This document shows positions 24,251-34,737 of a stretch of DNA of 46,232 bases, one piece after another. Below the pieces are notes generated by a model that was not told the DNA's origin, searched no databases, and saw nothing but the letters and a program-made list of their open reading frames with translations. Each line of letters opens with the position of its first letter. Positions within the stretch are counted from its first letter, which is position 1. The stretch comes from Firmicutes bacterium AF25-13AC (GTDB lineage: Bacteria > Bacillota > Clostridia > Lachnospirales > Lachnospiraceae), in NCBI GenBank assembly GCA_003478935.1, contig QUFP01000037.1, positions 1 to 46,232 on the forward strand. The letters are read 5' to 3'. The translations under genes were made by a program, and so were the position numbers.

Positions 24251-27200
24251 CAAAAGATTGTCTGTCCGAGTGAAACAGCATAAATACATGCTTCCTTCAC
24301 AGGCCGCTTTGTCATCTGCATAAGAGCACGCTTATAATATGACAGCTGTACCAGATAGCGTTTTTTTAGCAGCTCCTTAAACTCTTCATCTGTCATATCT
24401 TCTGGTTTTTTGTCTGTCTTAAAGTCTATCAGTGTGATATAGTCCTCACCGTCTATCCAGGCATCTATGACACCCTGTACACTGACATACTCGTTCTCAT
24501 CTTTTTCTGACAGCTTTTTGTCATTTTCTATCATCTCTTTAGCTGGCACTCCAAGGATAAACGGCATCTCGCGGTGATACGTTCCTTCTTCCTGCGCTTG
24601 CTTGACTTTTTTTCCAAGAGGTGTCTGCACAAAATATTCAAAATCGGCTATGCGAATCCTCTTTCGCTCCTCAGTACTTATAAGCTCTTGCTGCATAAAT
24701 GAGGAAAGCTGCGCTCTTAAATCACATGTAAAATCAAAGTGTTCAAAAAGCCAGTGATAAAGTGTACCGCGCGCGGCACCACTCATCTTATCTTTTTGCT
24801 GCAAAACTCTGGCAAGAGTTCTTCGTCTGGCAAAGGCTCTAAGAACTCTTGATCTTGCAGTTTTGGTTCTTGCTTTATAAGCTGTGCAGCAGGCTCTCTT
24901 ATGTCTGATCCACTCGCTGCAAAGGCTTCCTCCTCGTGGCGTGTCTTTAATTCCGATACGGTAAATGCCGCCTGCAGCTTTGATAGAGGGCTGTCATCGT
25001 AGCGCACCAAAAAGCGTGACTCAATCAGCTTCTTTGCCGTCTCGTCTGTGGTTTTAGTTTTCCAGTTTTCAAGTGCTGTGCGCTTTATTGCTTCCTCTGC
25101 ACGCCAAAGTGACGTCTGCATAGACAGACTGCTTTTTGTCACAAGCAAAACTGACAGTGGGCTTTCGTCTTTATAACACACACCGTCAAATGGCACATTT
25201 ATTCCAAGCTGCTCATATATTGCCTTAAAGCTTTTGTGCTTGCAGGCTGCCGCTGTAATCCAGTCTAAGAAGCTTCCTGCCATCGTAAGTTGGCTGTATG
25301 AAAGTTCACGCGCTGTCTTGTCTGTCTCATGAATTTTCTTTTCCAGGTAGTCAAAAAGATGATCCTTTGCACCTGTCAGATATAGCTTTTCCCTTGCACG
25401 CGTCATGGCAACATATAAAACACGAAGCTCCTCGCCAAGATTTTCAATCATAAGCTGGCTTCTCATGGCCTGCTTCATGACTGTGCTCTCCTTTGTGCGA
25501 AGTGTCGGATCTATTGCATCAGTTGCAATGCCGTAATCAACAGAAAACAGCATTGACGCATTCACATCCTGCTTGTTAAAACTTTTTCCAAGACCTGCCA
25601 CAAAGCATACAGGAAATTCAAGACCTTTACTCTTATGAATACTCATGACGCGCACCTGATTCTGGGCAAGCTCCTGCGCTGACGCATAGTCAACGGAATA
25701 TTTCTTTAGTCTGTTGATGTAGCGGACAAATTGGAATACGCCCTGATAGCTTGTCTTTTCAAATGCACCAGCACGCTCAAGAAGCATATCAAGATTTGCT
25801 TTTCTTGTCGCAGCGCCAGGCATTGCACTTATAAACTCGTAGTATCCACTGTCTTCTAACACATAGACAAGAAGCTCACGAAGCAAAAGATATCGGCTCT
25901 TTCTTCTGTATGTCTCAAGCTGATTAAAAAATGTGCGAAGTCTGCCTGCCAGCTCGTGATAGCCTTCCTTTTTTTTTGCATCGGCTGGATCACTATATTT
26001 TTGTGCAAATGATGTGGCAGCATCATAAAGGTGCTTACACTGTGACGGCGGCTCTTCTGCGCGGATAATGGCTAACTCCTCACTGGAAAAATGACCAATC
26101 GGCGAGTGCATTACCGCTGCAAGCGGAATATCCTGCAGTGGATTGTCTATAATTTCAAGCAGATTTAAGATAGTCTGAACCTCAAGTGCACTAAAATATC
26201 CGCTTCCAGTATCAGCTGATGCTGATATTCCTTTTGAAAGAAGCACTGAAATCAATTCCTCTGCCCAGCCAGACACAGTACGAAGCAAAATCGCAATATC
26301 ACGATACTCTGTCAGACGATATGTTTTTTGCTCCTTATCCCAGATATAAAGACCAGACTCTGGATCGGTAATCTCGCGGATTTTTTCTGCAATCATTGCC
26401 GCTTCCCACTCTCTGCTGCTGTAGACAGCCTGTGTATCTTCATTTTCTGGCTTAACATCATCTTCACTATCCTCTGTCACATCCTCCAGATCAAGAAGCA
26501 TAAGCTCAGTGGCTCCTCCTGTCGGATGCGTATCACATGGCTCATATACAAGACCTGGATAAAGCGCTGCGTCCTTGTCGTACTCCACATTTCCGACTGC
26601 CTTATGCATAAGCTGATAGAAGAAAAAGTTTACTGAATCAAGCACGCTTTTTCGGCTTCTGAAATTCTGGTGAAGCTCTATTTTTTGATGTGTGCTCTCC
26701 TCTTTTGTATATGTCTCATATTTTTCCATAAAAAGCTCTGGGCGCGCCAGACGAAAGCGATAGATACTCTGCTTAACATCTCCTACCATGAAAAGATTTG
26801 GCGTATCTGTCCTTGAAATGCTTGTCAAAATCAGCTCCTGTACGTAGTTGCTGTCCTGATACTCATCTATCATAATCTCCTCAAAGCTTTCACGATACTG
26901 TGCTGCTACTAAAGTTGGCTTCTCGCCGTCTGGTGTCTTCTCGCTAAGTACGTTTAGTGCCAAATGCTCCAAATCCCCAAAATCGACAAGATTTTTCTTT
27001 CGTTTTGCTGCGCTGTAACGCAAAAGAAAGGCTTGTGTCAGGCGCACAAGTTCCTTTACCTGTACCCCCGCAAGATGCTGCTTTTGAAGAAGACGCTCGT
27101 CATCATCGGCAAAGTAATCCTCTGACAGCGATTTTATCTGCTTTTTTGCCTGTTCTCTCATATCCCAGACACGTTTTGCCTTATCCTCGCTGAAGGAATC

Positions 27201-28070
27201 AGTCTTTTTCTTTCGCGGCTTACTGCCAAAGCGGATCAGATTGACACGTTCTCTAAGTTTATCATACTTTGATGCCTCTGATGCATATTCAATCATCTGC
27301 TGCTCTGATAAAAGGACAGACTCGTAGCTTTCCATGCCGCCCTCATCCTTACAGACAGCGATCATTCTTTTATAGAGCGCTGCCGTCTCAGAAAGGATTG
27401 TCCTTAGCTGCTCTGTCATTGTACACATCCACGGCTGCTTTTCAAGCGTCTCCATGCTTTCTGCCCCGTAGCTTTCAAGACAATGATTAAGCCAGTCCTC
27501 TGGACGCGGATTTGCCACTGCAAAGCCATAGAGCTGCAAAATTAACTGCACGGCACGCTCGTCATCTTTTCCTGGTGCATATGCCTCCATAAAATGAATA
27601 AATGATTCACTTGCCTGTTCGTACTCCTCCTCTAAAAGTGCCTCTAGTACATCGGCCTGCAGAAGCTTTAATTCGCCCTCATCTGCAATTCTAAAGCCTG
27701 GATCAAGCTCTATCTCCTGAAAATGCTCGCGAAGCACTGACAAACAAAAACTGTCAATCGTAGTAATATGTGCATGACCAGCTAATACCTCCTGACGGCG
27801 CAGATGAGTATTGTCAGGATTCTCCTCTACACGCTTTGCAATTGCTGCCTGCACACGCTCTCTCATCTCACCTGCCGCAGCGTTAGTAAATGTCACCACG
27901 AGAAGACGGTCAATATCAACTGGGTGTGATTCGTCACAAATGCGCTCTATAATTCTCTGTACGAGTACTGCCGTCTTTCCGCTTCCTGCTGCCGCTGAAA
28001 CAAGAAGACTTCTGTCACGCAGGTCAATGACCTGCTTTTGTTCACTTGTCCATGTCATATTGTCAGCCAT
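24247..28070 (-). pseudogene. addA: ATP-dependent helicase/nuclease subunit A, frameshifted near its nuclease domain
   Basis: From the ATG at 28070 (behind GAGAGGGAAG) the first frame encodes about 1095 residues with all UvrD-type helicase motifs: Walker A SAAAGSGKT (about 25-33), IMIDEYQDS, GDVKQSIYRFR, VMSIHKSKGLEFP and YVAMTRAREKL. It ends abruptly in SKKIR. A second frame begins in the same 22 bases and encodes the RecB-type nuclease domain (GVIDAWIDG, LIDFKTDK, QLSYYKRAL). Adding one T in the TTTT run at 24803-24806 restores one frame of exactly 1275 codons. AddA works with AddB in double-strand break repair and degradation of foreign DNA. The nuclease would be lost from this copy unless it is a sequencing error. 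Confidence 0.9.
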
Positions 28071-31000
28071 CTTCCCTCTCCTCTTTGTCTGTCTGCTTAT
28101 TTTCCTCTCGCGCAATTTCCTGCCATACCTCATCCTTGTCTAGCGCAGAAAGCCTGCGGTAATGACATCCCTCAAGCTGCAGATCAAAGCCGCAGACAGA
28201 ACCATACTCGCAGTATTCACACGGATTCATCTTCTTATATTCATACGGATAAGCGTCAATCTTTCCTCCGTAAATGTCTCGTGCCAGATCGAGTGCTTTT
28301 TTTCTGGCAAAGTGACCAGCTCATGCATCTGATCTGCATTTGCTACAAGTGCGCGTGAGGACAGACTGCCATCTTTTTTGTACTCCAATCCCGACACGAC
28401 ATTTCCGCCTTCTGCGTCAATCAAAAGAAGCGATGCCTTTTCTGTGCTTGTAAGGCCATTCATTCTAAGCTCCTTTTGCTGCTTTGCTTCTATCTCTTCC
28501 TTTGTCATATCAAAGCCTGACACAATAGGATCTTTCATGTTGTAATAATAAATTCCTGCCGGAATAAGCTTTCGGTTAGGATTTCTTTTTGCTGCCATAG
28601 CCATTGCTGCCTCTAAATAAAGCACTAGCTGCAGCTGCAGTCCATAATACACTTTTCCAAGATCAAGCTTTGTACTGCCTGATTTGTAGTCGATGACTTT
28701 TACATAAAGTGAACCGTCTTCCTCGGCAAAGTCCACACGGTCAATCCTTCCTCGAAGCGACAGCTCTAAGCCTTCCTCGACTGGAAGCGTCACGCCATTG
28801 CCGCCGGCTCTTCCAAAATCAAGCTCGTGCCATGTCTTCTCATAAGCACCATGCTCCCACTGACAGCCAAGCGCCCAGAGTGTTCTGTCTGTCATTCGTC
28901 GTATGCGTCCTGCCATGGATTTATTTCGCGCACTGCTGTCAAAAACAGTTGTCTGGTATTCCTCCATAGCCTTTGCCACACTCTCCTCGACGAGCTGATT
29001 TCTCTGTGTGTCTGTAATCTCTCTCCAATTTAAATGGCGTTTTTCAAGAAGCTCAAAGAAATGACTGATTGAAGCATGAAAAAGGCTTCCGTAGTCAGCT
29101 GCTCCAAGCTCAAACTGGCGTCGTTCCTTTAGCTGAAGGCCATATGTTAAAAAGTGAGCATATGCACAGGCTGCATATTTTTCAAGACGTGAAATAGAAA
29201 TCTCGTGATCACCGCCAAATAGCTTCTTTGCGATTTGCTTGTCTAATTTTTCTGTCTTATAACCATAGAAAAGTCCTTCGCGCATAATATCTAAGCGCTC
29301 TTTAAAAGCTTCATCCTCCATGTAGTAACGATAAAGCTCCTGCCACCACATCTCTTTCTCGCCATCTAGGTAACTGCGAAGACCATTTATAAGAAGCAGG
29401 AAACCGTCTTCCTTTTGCATCAGTCCCTCTAGTTTTGGATACGCGTCTTCTGCTGCATATGTCTGACATTTTGGAAACAGCTTTGTGATCACATTTTTTA
29501 AATGAGCTGGGCGAAGTGCTTTTCCGTCTGCTGATGTCTCACTAAAGCTGACATAAAGCTTTTGAGACGGCTTTGTTAAAAGCAGATACAAATAGTATTG
29601 CTGGCAAAATACTTCCTCGCGCGCTGCGAGCGCCAGCTCCATACCGGCGCCCTTTAAAATCTCTCTGTCATAATCTGAAAGAATGCCGCCTCTGTCTGCG
29701 CGCTTAGGAAGCAGTCCATCGTTGCAGCCAATGACAAAGAGTACACGAATATGCTCTAGTCTCGTTCTCATCAAATCTCCCACAACGAGACGATCTACAG
29801 CAGCCGGAATGAAGCCGACCGAAAGCTCCTCAAAGCCGGAATCTAAAATATCTGACAGCACTCGCACCTCTAATGTTTCATCACCCATCAGCTCTACGAT
29901 TTGATCAAACAAACCAAGTACCTTTGCATAGACCTGCTCATACTCGCTTGCCAAATATTTCTCTCCTGATTCACGAAAAGCCTTCTGCTGTTCCTTTAGC
30001 TTATATGCTATGTCAAATTGCTGAATGAAGGAAAAAAGAGCTGTCATAGCCTCGCGCACAGTTGTATCAGGCTTTTCCCAGACTGTGCGAAGCGGCACAA
30101 ACCAGTTAAAGATCTGCTCACGAAGCTGATTAAGACGTGATAAATCTTCTTCATCTGCATTGTCATATGGCATAACCCAAGGATGCTTCCATCTATTTAT
30201 TCGCTCAATACCGCCTGCAAGCAGATAATTGTCAAGGCGGTCTAAATCCTCACAGAGAATGTCTCCGTCAAATGTATTCTCATCGCTTACTACATATGGA
30301 TTTCGAAGAAATGCCATCACGCTGTCGTAGCTCATCTGCTCCTCTAAAACAGCAAGAGCTTTTTTTACAAATTGAATCAAAGGATGTGTATTTAATCCTT
30401 TTTTCTGATCGATAAAATAAGGAATGCCTGCCTGATCAAATACATGTGAAATTTCATCACGATAAACAGACAAATCACCGGCAACTACTGCAATCTCACG
30501 GTACGCATATCCTTCGCGCACAAGAGACAAAACTTTTCTAAGCACAAAGCCAAGCTCTTCTGATGGATTTTTCGCAGCAATAATATTAACTGCATCTGTC
30601 TGCTTATTCCATGGCCTTATCGGTACCTTATAAAGCTGCTTTTCAAGATGCGCAAGTTCATCGGCTACTTTTCGTTTTTTTGTCACGTAACGATGATATT
30701 TTTCATCACATGAAACATGATGTTTATTCGCAAGCGCCAAAAGCTTATTTTTCATCTCGCGGCTCATAGAAAACAACTCTTCACGTCCGCCCTTTTCATC
30801 CTCTGTGACAGCGCATACAACATGCTCTGCACATTGAAGCATTTCCTCTAAAACCTGATACTGCAGCGGTGTAAAACCTGTAAAGCCATCTAATATAATT
30901 ATGCTTGTGCGAATTTTTTCTGACTGCGACACAAGACGTGACAAAACGCCAAGAAGCTCCTCTGCTGTTAAATATTCCTCTCCAAGCTCCTTATAAAATG

Positions 31001-31492
31001 AAGTATATACCTTTTCAATATCACGCAGCTTTTTTTGAAGAGCAGGACGCTTTTCAAGCGTTGGAAGAACTCCCTCTAAAACTTCTGATGTGACTTTGTA
31101 GGCACTAAATTCACTGATCACTGATTTTAGCTCTTGAATAAAACCGCTCTGGTTTAAATTGCGTCCAAATACCTCAAGCTTTGCTTTTCCTTTCCTGCAA
31201 TGCGCCTAAGAATCATAGACTTTCCTGTATCGTCAAGCAGTACCGCCTGCTTTCCTGCCTGTTCATTCAAGAGACGATGTGCCAGTCTGCCAAAGCTTAC
31301 AACATCAATATTTCCAAGCACATGATTTGGATGCACGGCTGAAAGTTCTCTTTGCACCTGCAAGGTTGCCTGCTCCGGCACAAGAAATATATAATTTTTA
31401 TCTGAGTGTCTGCATGATTGTGCGCAGATTGTCTCGTACATTACCGCCGTGCGGTCCGATATACTATTTCCTGAAATAAACTGAAGTGCCAT
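28063..31492 (-). pseudogene. addB: ATP-dependent helicase/nuclease subunit B, two frameshifts
   Basis: Three frame segments make one protein of 1143 residues after adding two single bases (near 31178-31190 and near 28258-28264), an exact multiple of three. The start is the ATG at 31492, giving MALQFISGNSISD. The usual Walker A (GSGKS-like) is replaced by GNSISDRT. The large middle segment contains the helicase-like fold and the nuclease (VKVIDYKSGSTKLDL, YGLQLQLVLYLEA). After the second shift the frame carries the iron-sulphur cysteines (NPCEYCEYGSVCG, with the fourth in LEGCHYRR). The end overlaps the addA start by 8 bp, as usual for addBA operons. As written, no full-length AddB could be made. 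Confidence 0.9.
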
Positions 31493-31539
31493 GCTCTTTT
31501 TTCCTTCCTGATTTGTAACGCCATTCTTTCTGATTCCTG

Positions 31540-32322
31540 TCACCCGAGCGCAACATCTAGAATCATCATAACCGAAAAACCCAATGCAAACAAGACAGTT
31601 CCGATGTTGGAATGGCTGCCTTCTGACATTTCCGGAATCAGTTCCTCCACTACTACGTACAACATTGCCCCCGCTGCAAAGCTTAAAAGATACGGAAGCA
31701 CCGGCACTATAATTCCTGCCGCAAGTATCGTAAGTACACCTGCCACTGGCTCTACTGCACCTGACAGCACACCCATTAAAAATGATTTTTTGCGGCTCAT
31801 ACCCTCACCTCGAAGCGGCATTGAAATAATTGCTCCTTCTGGGAAATTTTGAATTGCAATGCCTAGTGATAAAATAATGGCACTCATAAGAGTGATATTT
31901 GAATCGCCGCTTATCCATCCGGCATACACAACTCCGACTGCCATTCCCTCTGGTATATTATGAATTGTCACGGCAAGAAGCATCTTTGTCGTGCGCGAGA
32001 AGTTTTTCTTTGGTCCTTCAGATTCTTTGCTGTTTAGATGAAGATGCGGTGTGACATGATCAAGAAACAGCAAAAAGAAAATGCCGATCCAAAAGCCGAC
32101 AACTGCCGGAATAAAAGAAAGCTTTCCCATGCTTTTTGACTGCTCAATTGCCGGAAGCAGCAGACTCCATATAGAAGCAGCTACCATGACACCTGCCGCA
32201 AACCCAGTCAGCGCGCGCTGTATCTGTTTATTTAATGTCTTACGCAGGAAAAACACGCAGGCAGAGCCAAGCGATGTTCCTGCAAACGGGATCAAAAGTC
32301 CCTGTGCGATAGAAACTATCAT
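31540..32322 (-). CDS. ZIP-family divalent metal transporter
   Basis: The product is 260 residues with about eight hydrophobic segments. The family's metal-binding helices are clear: VTIHNIPEGMAVGV (about 115-130) and AIQNFPEGAIISMPL, the E-P motif VEPVAGVL, and LYVVVEELIPEMSEG near the end. A His-containing loop (HVTPHLHLNSKES) lies between helices 3 and 4, as in ZupT-like proteins. It would import Zn2+ and possibly other divalent cations. It is upstream of addB in the same direction with 47 bp between, so it may be co-transcribed. Its promoter is bracketed by an inverted repeat. Confidence 0.9.
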   Translation of the reverse strand: MIVSIAQGLLIPFAGTSLGSACVFFLRKTLNKQIQRALTGFAAGVMVAASIWSLLLPAIEQSKSMGKLSFIPAVVGFWIGIFFLLFLDHVTPHLHLNSKESEGPKKNFSRTTKMLLAVTIHNIPEGMAVGVVYAGWISGDSNITLMSAIILSLGIAIQNFPEGAIISMPLRGEGMSRKKSFLMGVLSGAVEPVAGVLTILAAGIIVPVLPYLLSFAAGAMLYVVVEELIPEMSEGSHSNIGTVLFALGFSVMMILDVALG

Positions 32323-32332
32323 TATTTATCAT

Positions 32333-32383
32333 CCCTTTCTTTTTTATAATTACACTTATTTATAGTATACACAAAAGAAAGGG
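32333..32383 (-). promoter_or_regulatory. Promoter of the ZIP gene within an 11-bp inverted repeat
   Basis: CCCTTTCTTTT (32333-32343) and AAAAGAAAGGG (32373-32383) are perfect inverted repeats, and between them on the minus strand is an extended -10 (TGTATACT). The downstream arm also supplies the GAAAGGG Shine-Dalgarno. It could be an operator of a metal-responsive repressor, but a purine-rich coincidence is possible. Confidence 0.4.
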
Positions 32384-32461
32384 AAAATGAAATTAAAAAG
32401 GTTTGAAAATGCGTTAATGAGAAAAGGACTCTAATAATCAACAAACTGATCGCAAAATAGT

Positions 32462-33796
32462 TCAGGCAGATTTCGTTCGAAGTATAATCTTTGCTGTGAA
32501 AATTCCATTTTTATATTGGAAGCTGCTTGATCCCCCATTTTTTTCAGAAATACGTCGGACCGATTCAATTCCGATTCCATTTCCATCACGCTTCGATGAT
32601 TGAAAGACTTCATTTTTTTCCTGAATCTGTCCACTAAATGCATTCTCCACCTGTATCAATATGAGATGTGTATGATGCAGTCGTACTTCCAGATTGATTT
32701 TTCGTCTGCTTTTTTCTGTTCTTATGCTTGCCTCTACTGCATTCTCCAAAAGATTTGAAAGAACCAGGCATAGATCAATTTCATCCGTTGGAATTTCAGC
32801 TGGCAATTCAATCGCTGCCTTAAAAGAAATTTCTTCCTTTGCGGCAAGTGCAGCATAATGACTAATTATACTGTCAGCTGCCTGATTTTCACAAAAATGC
32901 AGACTCATACCCGACATTTTCTCCATCATATTGGAAAGATACTTTTTTATCTCATCAAGATCACCGCGCTCTGCCATAGAAGACAATCGCAAAAAATGAT
33001 GGCGCATGTCGTGCCGCGCCTGTCTTGTCTCTTCAATTGCCGTCTGAAGATTGGCATATCGTTCTTTCTGCAAAGAAAGGAAATGATTCTCCTGCTGAAG
33101 ACGTGCATTTCGATTCAGCCCATTTGCCATTGCCAAAAACATAGCATAAAACAGAACCAAAATGGCAAGCAGCACAAGACTAATCACAATGTAGCCAGCC
33201 AGAATACGTCCTGTATATAAAGTACTGCGATAGGTCGGCACCATAAATATATTTAATACGATAAAAATTGAAGGTACAATCCAAAAGATATACCAAGTCT
33301 GGGCAAAATTGTCATCAGCTATCATTGTTCGCGCCGCATGAGAGGCTGGATACCATGCCAATAACACAAAAAGCCAGCACATTGCATTATAAAAGATTTC
33401 AGCCTTAAGGCAAAACCAAGGCTCATTTTGTGTTATATTCAAATCGGCTGTCAGCTTTGCATTTACTGCTCTTGAAATGCTATTAACACAGGCAAATACG
33501 GCGCTGACCGCCAAAAAAATGCTGACCGATTTCCATAGCGAAATTTTAAGCGTTCTGTGATAAATAACCATGGCAGATGCAGCCACCAACAAAAGTAAAA
33601 TTCCTACAGAATCATTAAGGCGATAACTGATACCGCCGCAAATGACACATGCGCCAAGCAGCAGTGGAAGCATCCAGCTAACAATTCTGCCCAATGGCTG
33701 TTTCATGTAGGACTTTACTGGCAAATAGGCAAGTATCATTCCTGGAATCACCACCATCAGCTCCAGAATTGGACGAATAATATCGTACACGATCAT
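32462..33796 (-). CDS. GHKL-type sensor histidine kinase (AgrC-like)
   Basis: The product is about 444 residues. The first half (to about 215) holds about six to seven membrane helices. A helical region follows with RQARHDMRHHFLRL, where the first His of HDMRHH (about residue 260) is the probable phosphate acceptor. The C-terminal ATPase is of the GHKL/HATPase_c_5 type: VLSNLLENAVEASI (N box), and GNGIGIESVRRISEKNGGS (G box). Such kinases pair with LytTR regulators and often sense peptides. The ATG at 33796 overlaps the stop of the regulator gene (TGATG). No AgrD/AgrB-like gene is in the window, so the signal is unknown. Confidence 0.9.
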   Translation of the reverse strand: MIVYDIIRPILELMVVIPGMILAYLPVKSYMKQPLGRIVSWMLPLLLGACVICGGISYRLNDSVGILLLLVAASAMVIYHRTLKISLWKSVSIFLAVSAVFACVNSISRAVNAKLTADLNITQNEPWFCLKAEIFYNAMCWLFVLLAWYPASHAARTMIADDNFAQTWYIFWIVPSIFIVLNIFMVPTYRSTLYTGRILAGYIVISLVLLAILVLFYAMFLAMANGLNRNARLQQENHFLSLQKERYANLQTAIEETRQARHDMRHHFLRLSSMAERGDLDEIKKYLSNMMEKMSGMSLHFCENQAADSIISHYAALAAKEEISFKAAIELPAEIPTDEIDLCLVLSNLLENAVEASIRTEKSRRKINLEVRLHHTHLILIQVENAFSGQIQEKNEVFQSSKRDGNGIGIESVRRISEKNGGSSSFQYKNGIFTAKIILRTKSA

Positions 33797-34509
33797 CACC
33801 CCCTCTGAAATAAAAAGTCAAAAAAGACTTGTCTGGCATTTTTGATCAACTTGCGGCTTACAGAAACCGTTATGCCATCATCGAGCCTAAATACGACTCC
33901 GTCAAAATCAACTGCATGCTCAAGATTTATGACAACACCTCTGTTGCACGTATAAAAGCGCTGATCCCTCTTTAATGAAACTGTAAATGACTCAAATGAT
34001 TGTCGCGTAATTAATTCCCTGCCATTTGTAGTGTGAATATGCATCATATGAGAAAAATGCTCCGCATATACAATTTTCGCATATGGTACACGCACATTGC
34101 TTCCATCTACTTTGATCTCTATGTACTTTCCGAAATCCGGAATGCGGGATAAAATTTCATCAATCAATTTCGTAAGTTCTGCTTCCTCATATGGCTTTAC
34201 AAGATACTGCATTGCCCGCACCTTAAAGCCATCCAGTGCATGATCAACTGATGTTGTCGTAAAAATAAGCAGACAATCCGAATCAAATTCGCGCAACTCT
34301 TTTGCCACTTCAACCCCATTTTCTCCACTCATGTAGATATCCAAAAACAATATTGGAAATGAGCATTCCTTTGCCGCGGCCAGAAAGTCTTCTCCATTTT
34401 CAAATTCAACCAGTTCTGCATAAATTCCACGCTTCTCAAACTGAGTCTCTAGTCGGCTGCGCAGCAGCTTCCGTTCCTCTGCTATGTCTTCAACAATCGC
34501 AATTCTCAT
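33796..34509 (-). CDS. LytTR-family response regulator
   Basis: The product is 237 residues. The receiver domain (1-120) has the phosphorylated Asp57 in ILFLDIYMSGENG, the acidic pair at 8-9 and the Lys of VKPYEEAE near residue 105. The C-terminal LytTR DNA-binding domain (about 135-235) reads IVYAEHFSHMMHIHTTNGRE, the RQSFESF helix, and FYTCNRGVVINLEHA. It binds phased direct repeats. It is the first gene of the pair with the kinase and is divergent from the secreted propeller gene, whose promoter has such repeats. An extended -10 (TGGTATACT, hexamer 34546-34551) lies 37 bp upstream. Confidence 0.93.
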   Translation of the reverse strand: MRIAIVEDIAEERKLLRSRLETQFEKRGIYAELVEFENGEDFLAAAKECSFPILFLDIYMSGENGVEVAKELREFDSDCLLIFTTTSVDHALDGFKVRAMQYLVKPYEEAELTKLIDEILSRIPDFGKYIEIKVDGSNVRVPYAKIVYAEHFSHMMHIHTTNGRELITRQSFESFTVSLKRDQRFYTCNRGVVINLEHAVDFDGVVFRLDDGITVSVSRKLIKNARQVFFDFLFQRG

Positions 34510-34545
34510 CGTAATTTCCCCTATTCTATTCGTTTCTCAATCAAT

Positions 34546-34554
34546 AGTATACCA
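34546..34554 (-). promoter_or_regulatory. Extended -10 of the LytTR-kinase operon
   Basis: TGGTATACT on the minus strand (hexamer 34546-34551) with no good -35. It is 50-90 bp from the divergent direct repeats at 34605-34635, so the regulator may also control its own operon. Confidence 0.5.
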
Positions 34555-34604
34555 CAAAATCAGCCAATGAAAAACAATTAGCGGCAAAACTCTTTTGTCA
34601 TTTT

Positions 34605-34670
34605 ACCATTCGTGCTATTTTCCACCATTTCGTGCCAAATCAATTGAAAAATTTTTTCTTTTTTTATAAT
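34605..34670 (+). promoter_or_regulatory. Secreted propeller gene promoter with LytTR-type direct repeats
   Basis: ACCATTCGTGC (34605-34615) and ACCATTTCGTGC (34624-34635) are direct repeats with their CGTGC ends 20 bp apart. Nine bases later is TTGAAA (34644-34649), then a perfect TATAAT (34665-34670) at a sub-optimal 15-bp spacing. LytTR regulators activate promoters from paired direct repeats spaced about two turns, so this is a probable target site of the neighbouring response regulator. Confidence 0.6.
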
Positions 34671-34737
34671 AAAATCATCAGATTCAAATGCAATTGAACG
34701 CAATTCGAAAAGAATTTTAATTAGGAGGACACACTTT

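Noticed and set aside
24247..24804. Free-standing nuclease gene downstream of addA
   Set aside because: Its start lies within the addA end in another frame, there is no ribosome-binding site, and it is exactly the missing C-terminal domain of AddA, so it is the result of a frameshift.
31154..31543. Independent small gene upstream of addB
   Set aside because: It is the N-terminus of AddB (FLVPEQATLQVQREL motif) separated by one lost base.
32323..34737. AgrB/AgrD-type peptide genes beside the LytTR/kinase pair
   Set aside because: The flanking gaps (32323-32461 and 34510-34737) contain no small peptide frame with a ribosome-binding site and no AgrB-like membrane protease.
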